Below are positions 45,439 to 58,677 of a stretch of DNA of 64,000 nucleotides, in pieces. The translations under genes and the position numbers were made by a program. How positions within the stretch are numbered: the stretch's first letter is position 1; the number at the start of each line of letters is the position of its first letter. Source of the DNA: Isoetes taiwanensis (lineage: Eukaryota; Streptophyta; Lycopodiopsida; Isoetales; Isoetaceae). The notes under the pieces are model-generated. The model saw nothing but the letters and a program-made list of their open reading frames with translations. It had not been told where the DNA came from and ran no database searches. The stretch spans positions 188,001 through 252,000 of the forward strand of contig JAJEKV010000278.1 of the NCBI GenBank assembly GCA_021234155.1, read 5' to 3'.

Positions 45439-46280
45439 CTATGAATCTAGGCAACGCTTCCTTCCATAGGGCACAACAATTGGTTCACCACGCTTCTTAC
45501 GTTCTACTCGCCTTGGAGTCTCTCTTTTGAAAGGATAGTTGACAAACAATTCCTCTCCAGGATGGAGGTTGCGTATGGCACAAACTCTCACATACGGTCC
45601 AACATACCCATTTATGTAACACGGATCATATTCTGTAGTCTCTTCAAATTCTGCATTTGTTAATTCGGGATGACCACGAGAGCTATTTATAAGTGCTGCA
45701 ATATTTCCATGAACACTTGGTCGGCCATCAATGTATATGCGCGCACTGCGTGGGGTATGTTCTCCACGATCTCTCTGCTCACTCAAAGATGCCGCATTCA
45801 ATGCCATGGCATAAGTAGACATACTAGGCATAAAAGAAGCAAGTTTATGCCATAAACCCCAAGAATACTTTGGTCCGCCAAACACCATCAACACAGTCGA
45901 GTGTCCAGACCTTCACGTGCTCCATTATGTACAAACCCCTTCCAGCTTCTGGTATTTCTAAAGAAGGTGCAATCATGTACTTGTGACCCCAATATATAAA
46001 ATCTTTCAACATTGGAGGCAGTTCCCCTTCCCAACATCCTAGGGATGATCGAACAAATGGAACAATAGAGGCTCTAAGGTGAGGGGGAAGTTGTTCAGCC
46101 ATGTCGTTTTTTGTTTCACATGCATGAACAAGGCTATGCGAGCTTTTCTTGAAATGGTTCTTAAGTTTTGTAGCCACTGTACTTCCCCTCGTGCGACCTC
46201 TCTCAACTTCCTGAGTCTCTTTTGAACTAGAACTAGAACTTCTAGAATACCAGGATAGCGGACCTGATGATCTAGATGAC
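45439..46280 (-). CDS. SET-domain protein encoded within the CACTA element
   Basis: Two minus frames (46306-45845 and 45894-45439), out of register at about 45.89 kb, encode a Ser-rich start (RSSGPLSWYSRSSSSSSKE) and then a SET-like domain: GRGLYIMEHV at its start, IDGRPSVHGNIAALINSSRG in the position of the NHxC motif, and VRVCAIRNLHPGEELFVNYPF in the position of GEELxxDY. SET domains use S-adenosylmethionine to methylate lysine, usually on histones. Here the His/Cys of NHSC are replaced and Tyr follows Asn, so activity is uncertain. The frame ends at 45439 with RCLDS and a stop. It lies in the intron between TNP2 exon 3 and exon 4, so it may be an alternative 3' end of the transposase transcript. 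Confidence 0.6.
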
Positions 46281-46890
46281 CTGGGGGCTATCTGATGTCT
46301 CAGCAAGTTCTGGATTTTTGTGAAGCATGTCCAAATACTATGACAAGTCGTATATATTAAAAGAGGATTAGAATATTGTACGAAATAAATAATAGAAATG
46401 CGTAATACATAGTTTTACCTCATCTGCTTCTTGTCGTGCATTTAACTCAAGGTCGGACGGAGGTGGAGCATTTGGCATCAAGCCGTACTTCATTTTGTGA
46501 TCTCGTCTCGTGGTATACATTCTTCTGCTAGTGCCTTTGCATTGTTTGCACCAACAGTTGTCATACTGCCTAGCAAGTCGCTCCAATGGATCATCTCGAA
46601 GCCAAGTTTTTGTTGCTTGTCTTTTTCTTGATGCGGAAGATGAAGAAGTTTCATTTCTATAGGCAAAAGATAAATACCCAAGTGATCAAATGGCTGCCCA
46701 AACCAAAATGAGAGAGAAAGAGTTAGAGAGATCAAAACCTTAATGCTCGAAGCTCATCAATAGACGGCATTGAAGATTTATTGGTTGACGAAGTGGAGCC
46801 ACTGGGATGCTCGGAGGTGCTCATAGCGGAGTTGCTAGGTTGCTCGGAGGTGCTCATTGCGGAGCCACTGGGGTGCCCAGATGCATTCAT
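46281..46890 (-). CDS. TNP2 transposase N-terminal exons 1-3
   Basis: Exon 1 (46890-46739) starts MNASGHPSGSAMSTSE and contains two AMSTSExPS repeats. Exon 2 (46656-46419) holds NCWCKQCKGTS...RDHKMKYGLMPN, which resembles the transposase-associated zinc-binding domain at the start of CACTA transposases. Exon 3 (46337-46281) encodes YLDMLHKNPELAETSDSPQ. All borders are GT-AG and in phase, and exon 3 joins in phase to exon 4 at 28501. The start was chosen because an in-frame stop lies just upstream. Assignment to TNP2 rather than to the SET frame is inferred from phase. Confidence 0.6.
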
Positions 46891-48626
<1,736 letters not shown>

Positions 48627-48849
48627 AATAAGTTTTCTTGTGGCTGTGTGACTGTGACAGCAAAGAATCTAAGTAGTAGGCTGTGTGGAGCAAGTTTATA
48701 GTGGGGGCTTTTACTTACAGATTAAGTCATTTCCTTCAAGATTATATGCACTTATCTTGTCCGCTTATCCTTCCAGATGCACTTATCTTGTCCACTTATT
48801 TGTTCAGCAGACTTTTGCTTAATCTAACTATTGGCTTATGTTTTTTTAG

Positions 48850-51800
48850 TGGCTCCAAGGGAGAGCTCAAAAAACAGGGGGGAAACCTCACGAAGAGGAC
48901 ATGAGGACAGTGAGGAAGAGGATTCTATGGACATCACTAGAATCGTTGGAGAAATGGATCATTCAGACTTGATTAAATTTAAGGCAGCCCTTGACAAGCA
49001 GCTTGCACATATTGGTACTCTGTCGCAGACCTCTAATGGAAGGCGAGGTTCAAGCTTGTCCAAAAACCAGAGAAGATCAAGGTATTTGGTGAACCACTTC
49101 ATGTCTTAAAGATGCACTTGCTAACCTGTCCTTTCATTTGTTGTTGCAGTGAGAAATCCACGAGTGTAAGATCTATTAATGCGCCGGCAAGTGAGAATGA
49201 AGAAGAAGATGAAAAAACAGATGATAGCGTAAATGATGAGGGGGACGAGGAGCCAAATGAAGATTATGAAGTTACTTTTCGTCGTCTTCCTAAAGAGGAT
49301 AAGGTAGATGCTAATTTGCATTTTGTGAATGCATTGTTGGACATTATTATTATGTTTTATTGTGCATTATTATTAGTAACTATTTATTGCATATTGTAGG
49401 TGACTATGGTGCAAGGCGGGGAGATACATCTAGATGAGAATGGACAGACATGGAAGACAGCCCTTGGCCATGCGGTGAAAGTATATTGCACAGAGATTGA
49501 TAAAGATTGGAAGAAGGTGGATGAGATCTCCAAAAAGAGACTAGTGAGACACATGGAGAAGCGTTTTGGTAAAGGTTTATTTGCTTCTGATATACTGAAG
49601 AGGGCAGCTCGAATTTTTAATCATTGGAAGTAAGCTACTATTGTATTTTATCTTGTTTTATGATTTCTTCATTATTTAACATTGTTGTCATGTTGTGTAG
49701 GGATTGGTTGCGTAGGAGTGATAAGAAAATAGCCCCAAACCATGTTAAAGATGCTGTGTGGGACAGATTTCTTGCAAATAAAAAGAAGCCACGTCACCAA
49801 CAGAAAAAGGCAGCGGCAGCAAGAAAACCTAATGGCGAAAGAATAGGACGGCGGGGACATGCTGGAATCGCTGCGTATTATGTAAGTACCATATTTTTTT
49901 GCAAATACATTGACTGAATACCATGTTTCTTTCATTTACTAGCTTCTACTGTCCTTTCCCTAAAGCTTTTTGTCTTCTATTTAATCCAAAATGTTTTATC
50001 AGCAGCAAAACATAGAAATTGCTTCAATAACAGTTATCCCCTAGAATAGAGCAGAAAAGAACTGAGAGACTTATATACCGGGATTCCGATTGCCCTTCCT
50101 TAGACTGGGTTTTCGGTTTTCTATTCTCCATCTTTTTTCTTTGAAAAGTCTGCTTCTCCTTGATCTGAGACAAACATCAGTTAAATTCAATGCCATTGCT
50201 CCACTCCAGGGGAAACATAATCTCATATCTTTACCAAACTGTCGGCACCTTCTTGCACGCACTAACATGCTCTTAGCTGCTACTTTACATGGAGCATGCG
50301 GCTGTGAATCGATGGCATATTTGATGCCAGCATCTGCCCAGATTGGAATGCCTTGATCTAGGTAATATTCACTCTCTTAATGACGAATTTGCATCACATT
50401 ATATTACTGGCATTCAAAGTTTAATTGCTCTTAATGTTAGCGGCACGGGCATTGGTGACAGTTTTGTGGAGTCCTTAACTTATGGTTGCAGATTGCAACA
50501 ATGGGTGACAAGTAAATAAAAAGTCATCAGTGTTGACAGGGCTGCTTCAAATGCTTTAGAGGCATGGCCAGTCTCTAACATTGTGCATTTGAAAATGCAG
50601 CAGACCAATATCTCAAACGCATCTATTCCCCATCTTTTTTCTTTGAAAAGTCTGCTTCTCGTTGATCTGATCCTTGCCAGGTTTGTAGTGTGAATTATGT
50701 GTTTGGTGGCATGCAATTTCTTGGATCGTTTGGTAATATTTTATGGGCACAACATCCAAGTCCTTTTTATCTTCATCTGCTCCAATGTTCTGATCTAACA
50801 GGTGTTCAAACGAAGTGTTAAATTTATAATGCATAGTGTAATACATTCCATCATTCCCAATGACACCCAAAGCCACCCTCCAGATCTGTCCTGCTATACT
50901 TCTTGGCCTTAAGTTCTGCTTCAGCAAGCAAAGAACAGATTGATAGTAAGAACTTCATATTTTTCTTGACTAACTCTATTTTTTGATCTCATGTAGTTCC
51001 GAGATTGGGGTGCTTACCCTTCTGCAACAACTATGGCAGCGATAAAGAAAAAGAGGTCATACAGGGCCTATCGAGAATCTTTAATTGCCGAAGGGAGAAT
51101 TCCTGGAAATGTGAGGTTATTTCTGATCAACTTTGACAACTCAAAATTTCTGATTTTTTCGTTCTTTTGTAGTTTGAGGCGTTACAATTCTTAGGAAAGA
51201 AGGGCGAGAAGAAGAATAAGCAGCGAAGAAGAAAACATCTGAAGGTAATTCCTACTGTGATATTTTGTAGCAATCTGATATATCCTTCTCTCACCTTAAA
51301 CAACTTTCTTGTTTTAGGAAGCAAACACCAAGGCGCATGAAGATCGAAGGGAAGAAGAAGGGCTAGTTCATGCTGATCTAGAAGGCGAGACAACCCATGG
51401 AGTTGAGGAAGGCGAGAATGCCGATGTAGTTGATGGAGGTGAGCAAGAAGTGTATGGAGTAGAGGATATTAGAGCGACAGATGTGGAAGATGGTGTGGGG
51501 ATAGAGGTAGAGTTAAATTGTCGTGTAGACACCCCTGATTTGCCACATGAAACTGATGCTGACATTGATGCTTTTTACGACACATTGTTGGAGAAGGGAT
51601 TGGAGGGTGCAAAGAGTATGGAAGAGATGATTATGAAGAAGAGAAATGATGTGGAGGAGGGCAGCAAGAGAAGTGATAATGCATCCAAAACGAGAAAGAA
51701 AGGAAAGAAGAGCAAGAATCGAGGCATTGGCAGAAATCTGGGTTCTGAATTCGTGGATGGCACTATTGCACGGAACATTGCACAATATAAGTCACTGCAG

Positions 51801-51893
51801 AAAGACAAGAGGCTGACATGCGTACTTGCGACATGTAGTAAACTCTTAACGAGTTTTGATTTGTTTCAACGCTTTATTATCTTTAATCTGTAA
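48850..51893 (+). CDS. Second CACTA gene (TNPA-like, DNA-binding candidate)
   Basis: Exons with GT-AG borders: 48850-49081, 49150-49303, 49400-49629, 49701-49881, 50997-51110, 51173-51244 and 51318-51893. They encode an acidic, Ser-rich N-terminus, then a conserved-looking core (WKTALGHAVKVYCTEIDKDW, RHMEKRFGKGLFASDILKRA, WLRRSDKKIAPNHVKDAVWDRF), basic runs (KKGEKKNKQRRRKHLK), a long acidic segment and a basic C-terminus. The layout and place match the second, TNPA or plant-transposase type product of En/Spm elements, which binds the subterminal repeats. The first exon is unknown and might be supplied by the upstream gamma-tubulin fragment. AATAAAG at 51911 could be the polyadenylation signal. 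Confidence 0.6.
50075..50700 (+). pseudogene. Captured leucine-rich-repeat gene fragments
   Basis: Inside the 1.1-kb intron 49882-50996, frames read FSLKSLLLLDLRQTSV (about 50140), ITGIQSLIALNVSGTGIGDS (about 50400), and IVHLKMQQTNISNASIPHLF then SLKSLLLVDL (about 50570-50680). These fit the LxxLxLxxTxI pattern of plant LRRs. The phrase CCATCTTTTTTCTTTGAAAA occurs twice (50128 and 50631), showing that two repeat units or two exons were captured. Stops and frame changes separate the pieces. Confidence 0.6.
50613..50927 (-). pseudogene. Unidentified captured fragment
   Basis: The frame LRPRSIAGQIWRVALGVIGN, YYTMHYKFNTSFEHLL, DVVPIKYYQTIQEIACHQT looks like real protein rather than a chance frame. 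It overlaps the last LRR piece on the other strand only at its end. No family is recognised. It is probably another host or transposon exon carried by the CACTA intron. Confidence 0.25.
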
Positions 51894-52054
51894 TGACTCT
51901 TTATGTTGTAATAAAGTCTTAAGTTTTCAGATATGTATTTGTCTTTATCTTTAGATTTTGCTTTCGATTCTATTGTATTATATCTGTTATAATTGTAACA
52001 AATGTTAATTGCTGTTATTATTATAACGAATGTTAATAGAAGATAGATAGACTT

Positions 52055-52578
52055 ATATTTTGACTGTTCTTCTGACTAATAACTAATGTCGTGGCTAAAT
52101 AACCTGACTGATTGTCTGACTATTACCTGACCAACTGTCTGACTAATATTTGACCAATATTCTGACTAATACTATGACGCACTTTTTGACTAAGTATTTG
52201 ACTAATAGCATGACTAAATATCTAAGTAATACATTGACTAATTACCTACCTAATGAGCTGACTAAGAACCTATCTAATAAGCTGACTAATTAACTGACTA
52301 ACAAAATAAGATTCTATCTAATACATTGACTAATTAACTGACTAACAAAATAAGCTTCTGTCTAATACATTGACTATTTATCTGACTAAACTGGTGACTA
52401 AAACACTGACTAAACATATAACTAAATACATGACTATTAGTCTGACTAATGTTCTGACTAATATTCGTCAGATAAAACTCGTCAGTTCATTCGTCAGCAA
52501 TAAGGTTTGGACACTTGTCTATTTTACAAAGGCTCTCTGACTAATGTTATAATGTTTAACCATCATTCTGTTGTAGTG
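52055..52578. repeat. Right CACTA subterminal and terminal repeats
   Basis: CTGACTAA and variants (TTGACTAA, ATGACTAA) recur about forty times up to CGTCAGATAAAACTCGTCAG near 52465, then the terminal TCATTCTGTTGTAGTG. This mirrors the left end. Confidence 0.87.
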
Positions 52579-53510
52579 TCACCGTATACAAACAGGAGTT
52601 CATCCCCCATACCAGCTCCATACTGATACAGGGCCCTCCACGTATCACTGCAACCTTGATGAGTTCCAGTGGGAAGAATGAAGGGGTCATTTACCCTGTC
52701 TCCCTCAGGGCCTACCTAGCTCCGTAAGCGTAAACATACATGTCAGTATATAACATCGACATCACATAACCATCTCGAAGGATGGTTCATCACATACCTG
52801 CATAGACAAAGATCAGCACATCACATAGGGGAATCCTACCCATGGCTCAGACTCAATGGGATGACTGACGGCTTGGGTCTCCAGAGTTCATTGCAGACAG
52901 AGTTCATGGCAATGGATTTGGCTGGCATAAGAACATGGCTTAGGGTTGTCCACTCCATCCACCCCTCCTGTGCACACTTTGCAGAGTGGGCTGAAAAGTG
53001 TTGGGACCTGACTGTAGCCCGCCGGATGCATAGCCAAGGGGGCTATTCCTGGGTTGCATCTCCCCAGTTCCGATGGGGCAGGTAGGGATCACTCCCTCCA
53101 GAGATCTACATGCTGACTCAAGGTGACTAGAGGGCCACTGCCCTTATTCGACTTGAACCCAATGGAGAGTGACGCATCACTCCACGGGTGTCGAGCCCAT
53201 GCCTTGCCCACCCGCAGTGGCAAGCCATTAGACCTAGTCCACAATGATCCCCGGTAGGCCTTACACACCAGAGGGATCGTTCAAGAGTCAGAACACGAAC
53301 CTCCTTATAAGCCAGTCTGGCCCCTTCACCCACAACCAGGTGTGGCTCTTGTGCACAGGCCGAATCTACAGTGTGCTAAAGAGGCTAGCTAGGAGCATCA
53401 ACTACCAGGCTTTAGGGTCTCTACCCCCCTTCCCAATACAATTCACAGAGATACATCATCATACACATCACAAAAGAACTAAAGAATAAGATCTAATCTA
53501 TATCATAGAG
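52579..53510 (-). repeat. Probable continuation of the interrupted LTR
   Basis: TCACCGTATACAAACAGG resumes after the CACTA end. It is a GC-balanced, non-coding sequence with several short palindromes and no protein signature, as LTRs are. The LTR end was not located. Its continuity with 6791-6821 is inferred from the position of the primer-binding site. Confidence 0.4.
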
Positions 53511-53520
53511 TTAGGTTCTT

Positions 53521-54150
53521 TAGTTAGAAGAAAAGGGTAGGAAAAAGGGCATGGGAAAAGGGAAATAGAAAAGAAAAAAGAATGGAAAAGGGGGAAAAGA
53601 GAGAGAGGCACGGGAAAAAGGAAATGAGGAAAATGGAAAAGGGGAAGAGAAAAAGGGAACATGGAAAAGGGAAAGAGGGAAAGGGTGAGGAGATGGAAAA
53701 AGGGAAGGTAAAAAGGGCATGGAAAACGGGAGGGAGAAAAGAAAAATGGAAGGGGAAAGGGCACACAAAAAAAGGAGGAAAAGAGTGGGAAGAGGAAAAG
53801 AGAAGGGAAAATAGGCATGGAAAAGGGCGAAAGAGTAAAAGGCTGAGAAAAAGGGAAGACATGGAAAAAGGGTGGGGAAAAGAGAAGGCATAAAAAAAGA
53901 GAAAGGGGAAGGGAAAATGGCAAAGAAAAAAGAGGAGAGGGAAAAGGTGGAGAAAGGAGCAAAAGGGAAAGGAAAAAGGTTGTCGGGAACAGGGAAGGGG
54001 GAAGGAAAGGGATGGGAAAACAAGGAAACATGTGAGAAAGACGAGAAAAAAAAAGGAAAAGAAAAAAAAAGTGGAGAAAATAAGAAAAAATGAAATGCGG
54101 GATAGAGGAAAAGGGAAAGGGAAAGGGAAAGGGAAAGGGATAGGGCTTTT
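53521..54150 (+). repeat. 630-bp homopurine (GGGAAAA) tract
   Basis: Almost every base on the plus strand is A or G, built from GGGAAAAG, GGAAAAGA and similar, ending in five GGGAAA units at 54112-54140. All long frames on both strands here are compositional artefacts. Such tracts can form triplex DNA and stall replication. Confidence 0.92.
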
Positions 54151-54949
54151 CTCACTGCATCCCAAAGCATTTACAGGCTCTCAACTTATGCCCAGCAACG
54201 CTGGGCACCATTACTAGTGTAAAGTTTAAATTTATGAATATCATATTTGGTAAGTGCAGCCGCCAAGAGCAAATCTGATGAAATGATAGCGCTGCAAGCA
54301 ATGGCCTGATGGTACATGGACTGTGAGAAACACCCAAAGAAAGTCCAATCGTGATCAAATGTGTTATTACCTCAAGTTTCAACACGTACAATACAATAGA
54401 GTTTATTTTGGTGAGTGCCTGGTGAGTGCCTGAAAGTAACAATCCCTCAAGCAGCACAAAGTTTCAAATTGAGAACCAAAAGCCCTATGCTTCTGATAAG
54501 ACAAAGTTCTTATTATCAATCAGTCTTATTATCAAAAGCCCTATGCTTCTATCCCTACAAAGGTCATGGCAGATTCGATTTTTAGATCCGTCAATGCGAC
54601 GAAGAAGGGTGTCGTTATGAAAAATAGAGATTCTGGCAAGAACATATTCGTACAAAGATTCCTGGAGCTCTTCTAAAGCTCGATCAAATGCCCACCTTCC
54701 CTGTTTACAGACAGAAGTCTATGCCTTGCCATCGCCAGTTCTCAAATAACCAGATGCAAAGAACAAATAACCAGATGCAGAGGAAGAAAGCGCTATGGTG
54801 ATTACCTTTTCTAATTAGAACTGGACTGACCTAAACGCTCCAAAGCTAGGGCCTTCACAATGACAGAAGCCGGGGCAGTCCAAATTTATAGCATCTTGTT
54901 GAATATCAAATTTAAACACCTAAATTTAAACATCTATCCGGCAAGGGAG

Positions 54950-55480
54950 CGCTTAATGCGTATCTCATTTGGTATGGTTCCTTCTCCCCTTCACAGAGAA
55001 CTATCGTCACAGATTTTTTGGCTTCTTTTTCTTCTAAGAATCAAAATAAACCCTCTGTCAGCTCATGGTGGAAAATGAATTTTGGTTATAAGAATACTGT
55101 CGGGGAATCTGTTCTAGAGTCTATGAAGCTAGGAGCAAAGTCATCTGATTCATATTTACTTGGAAAAAATTTGAAGAAGGTGGATATGGAGAATCTGGTT
55201 AAAAAAGGCTTCCAGTTCCGGAGGATCAAATGCTCTGTATCTACTCCTCACATCTGATGATGTCAATGTAGAAGGGTTCCGTGTGCAGACATGCGCTTCA
55301 CATTCCTCAATTAAAAGCGATAAAAAGCTAGCAATTCCATATGCTTGGGTCGGTCCCCCATCTTAGCACCAGGGTTCCCTCATAATTGTTCTTTGCATGT
55401 CATGGCTACTTCAGGGCTAATGTCTATTGATTCTCTAGTCAACGACGCAATCACCTAGTTCCTTGGATGAAACAGAACCA
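54950..55480 (+). pseudogene. EXORDIUM-like (PHI-1 family) gene fragment, decayed
   Basis: One frame reads IWYGSFSPSQRTIVTDFLAS, then KPSVSSWWKMNFGYKN, SMKLGAKSSDSYLLGKNL, NLVKKGF and, after a stop, PYAWVG. EXORDIUM/PHI-1 proteins, secreted brassinosteroid- and phosphate-responsive plant proteins, have IWYG, PSVxxWW, LGxxxxDxxYSLGKxL, and YAWVG in that order and spacing. Stops and frame changes after about 55250, and the missing signal peptide and C-terminus, mark it as a pseudogene or captured fragment. Sequence at 54170-54940 upstream has no recognisable exon. Confidence 0.7.
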
Positions 55481-55499
55481 TAAAAGGCATTGTTTTAAG

Positions 55500-56400
55500 A
55501 TTAGAAGTGTTCTCATGGATTAACATGATTAACATCACCTTTTTGTTGCGCCTTATGTGCATACATTCAAGAGGACAATTTCGAAATATATTGTTTTAGA
55601 ACATTGGGCACCAAAAATGTCTCAATTATTTGGAACTTACGTAAGCTTCATGATCTACTATGAAGATCGTGATTGTCAAATGTATTCAAACCAAGGCAAC
55701 GCCAATCAATAATTATAGAGGGCTTGTGTTAAATGCTTGTAGAAGATATACTCATAATTCCTCAAAATATAAAATTTCGTAGCATATATCTAAGTAATAA
55801 ATCTAATTTACATTATTTTTTTATGAATAACGACTATGAATAACCACCTTTTTGGTTGGGAATTATGAATAAACACCATGTAAACTAAATTGGTACAGAA
55901 AGCACATGCTACGAATCATAATCAATTTTTAATAGACAGTTCTACAATAGAAACCAACGTGAATAACCACTAGATAATTATATTGGCAATGAAAACCGCC
56001 TTGAAGACTACGTTGATTTTGATAAACCATACTACACAAGAAAACCAATGTGTGGTCGACCTTTAATAGACAATTCTGCAATAGAAAACCAACTTGAATA
56101 ACCACTAGGTATTGAAATTGGCATCAAAACCCATCTTATAAACTACACTAATTTTAATAAATCATACTACAAAAGAAAACCAATGTGGATAATCATCATC
56201 TAGCATTAATAAACCATACTATAAACTATTACAAATTTAATAACCCATGTTGTATCAAATGCTAGAAACCATTAGCAATTTTAATAAACCATGTTGCAAC
56301 AAAAACCAGCATGAAAACCCACATCCTAATCATAAAAACCACTTTAATGTGTGGTTTTCATTATGAATATTATTTTTTACATAAATACCCACATCTATAG
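55500..56400. repeat. AT-rich stretch with a ~130-bp tandem duplication
   Basis: Units at 55935-56055 and 56070-56192 share GACA(G/A)TTCT(A/G)CAATAGAAA, CCAACxTGAATAACCACTAG and ACAAGAAAACCAATGTG in order. No coding frame is supported in the interval. Confidence 0.6.
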
Positions 56401-56411
56401 CATGGAATAAT

Positions 56412-56995
56412 TTAAGGGCTAATCTTAGCTATTTGGCGATTTTTTAGCACATTTTCAAAAAAAATTGGCTAAAGTAAATGGAAAAAATTGGGAAAAAAAA
56501 TAATAATTTTAGCTTAAATTTTTTCGGGACTGCATCAACCCTGAAGCTCTTTAGCCAAACGCTAGAAAGTAAAAGAGTGAAATTTTGTATTGTTTAGCTA
56601 AACCATAGAAACTTTTAGAATGAATTTCAGACTAGTTTAGCTAACATCATTCTAGTTTATATGAAATATATGATTAATAGTTTAGTTTCTAGCATTATGA
56701 ATTAATTTGAGTCCTAGACTTTGCTAGTTAGCATTATTTTAGAATGTTTTCACAAAGAAAATGACTAAAATAAGTGGAAACAATTGAGAAAAAATATAGT
56801 AATTTGGCTTAATATTTTCTATTGGCTACACTATAGGAATGATGTTTGGGTTAGTTTAGCTAAACACTAGAAAGTATAAGAGGAAAAATGCGTAGAGTTT
56901 AGCTAAACCACAGAAAGTTTTGGGATTAATATAGAGCAAGTTTAGCTAAAGTCATTCTGGCTAATAAGAAATATGCGATTAGTAATTTATTCCCT
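56412..56995. mobile_element. Relic of the hAT MITE family
   Basis: GGCTAATCTTAGCTATTTGG and GCGATTTTTTAGCACATTTTC match the inverted right end of the intact MITE at 41775-42350 (GGCTAATATTAGCC, GGCGATTTTTTGGACATTTTTG). The repeated TTTAGCTAAAC core is also shared. Termini and target duplication are not preserved. Confidence 0.5.
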
Positions 56996-57039
56996 GATCT
57001 ATAGTGGTTCCTTAGTGGTTAATTATGGGAGTTAAATTT

Positions 57040-57800
57040 TAGGATGTCTTGTGGCTTGTCGGACAAGATGGAAAGACAATGGGTACTACAGGCTATGACC
57101 GATGCATATTACAAGGGGGAGTATATTATAGCTACGGAATGGGCATATGCACAAGGTGTCATGAAAAAGGTAGTTGCCACAAATTATGTTGATGTCGAAA
57201 TCGAGTATTTTCTTTTGATGTTATTGTATCTATTGACATTAATGGTGCTTTTGACAGTATATATCTTACTCCTCGATATGGTGGCATGGGACCCACTATC
57301 GTGTGAGTTCTCTTGACATACACAGGAAGACTTGTGACTGCGGAGTCATGGCATCATTCACGATGGAGTTTCAATCAAGTGTTGCCGATCGTAATCGTCA
57401 GGAAGCCACCTGTGATTAGGTCGGGAAGTTAAAGACTATAATGGAGGTGGATGTAGGTGGCAATTTCAAGACCTTCATATTCGATGTCGATTGGTTTGAC
57501 CTTCAATTAAGGGGGGCCATGCCTACAGTAAAGTATGATAGAACAAGTGGCTTTTTCGCTGTCAACTCTAGCAAACTGTACCCTGGTAGTGAGACGCTTG
57601 TCCTTCCAGACAACTGTGAACAGGTACACACATATACATATCCAACTTCAAAATTTAGACCATCAATATCAATCTCACGTCCAACTTCTTTGACCAGATT
57701 TTTTTTCTTTACCGGTCGACAAGACCCAACATGGTGGTTTATCATACAAACTACACCGAGGGGACGCCCAATATTCCAAGGCGTTGTGCTAGAGGAGTGA
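57040..57800 (+). pseudogene. Second CACTA transposase remnant (DUF4216 region)
   Basis: The frame from 57441 (FKTFIFDVDWFDLQ, VKYDRTSGFFAVNSSKLYPG, and after an intron-like gap GRQDPTWWFIIQTTPRG) matches the DUF4216 end of TNP2 transposases, with the same WW(F/I)(I/V)I block as 7646-8422. The frame at 57044-57316 (QWVLQAMTDAYYKGEYIIAT) may be an upstream piece. It is on the opposite strand to, and a different lineage from, the large CACTA element. Confidence 0.65.
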
Positions 57801-58149
57801 ATAACGTCTGAAGAGCCCTCTGGCAGATCAAGGCATTCAAACTCACCGGAAAACGAGCATCAAGAGGTTGGACCACCAGCTCTCATGCAGCATCTTACAC
57901 GAGCAATTCCACGAAATACTGGATGTACTTGGGCATTTTGATACAAATGTTGGCAATGCTAACAATGACGACTCCTAGTTAGCACCTAGAGGAGACGATC
58001 ATTAAATTCTATATGCCTAATATTATGCACATCCTCAGTGCAATCCTTCTGATAGGCTATGTCTATTGGTCTCCGTGTGCGATAAAGACCCATTCAATTC
58101 AATTCTTTTTTTTCTCCCCCTTTGGTATACATTATATCGGAGGAAAGAA

Positions 58150-58665
58150 CTGGTGGAACATGGGCTCAAAGAAGCCACATAGGCTCAAGCATTGCCCCTA
58201 GACTCAAACATGCCACCTAGGCTCCAACAGAAGATCAAATATATGCCACATAAACTAGAGAAAAAAATACAACACATGACGTCACAATGACATGTTGCCA
58301 CCTAGGCTCAAACATTACACGTGGCTAAAATATGGCACTTACATCAAACATGTCAACTAGGTTCAAAAATGACGTGTGACTCAAACATGCGATCTGGGAT
58401 CAAACAAGTCACATACTAAAATAAAAGATATTGTATATGACATCGCAATAACAAAATACCACGTGTAGGCGTTGCATTTCCCTTAGGGTCGAACATGCCA
58501 CCTAGGTTAAAACAAGCCTCTTAGGCTCAAGCATTGCCTCTAGGCTCAAACATGCCCCAGGATCAAACATGTCACAACTAAAATAAAAAATAATGTAAAT
58601 GACGTCGCTATAACAAAAGACGTCGCATGCGACGTCTACGCGACGTCAAAAAGTCATTTCTTAAT
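58150..58665. repeat. Degenerate CACCTAGGCTCAAACAT repeats and GACGTCGC boxes
   Basis: GCCACCTAGGCTCAAACAT-type units recur about ten times, followed by ACGTCGC, GACGTCGCATGCGACGTC and TACGCGACGTC near 58604-58650. Clustered short palindromic boxes after a DUF4216 remnant look like the subterminal region of that second CACTA element. Its terminus was not found. Confidence 0.5.
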
Positions 58666-58677
58666 TGGGTGAACATG

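Noticed and set aside
53498-54170. Phe/Ser/Leu/Pro-rich and Lys/Glu/Gly-rich frames of 100-216 codons
   Set aside because: They are by-products of the homopurine tract and run through it on both strands in several frames.
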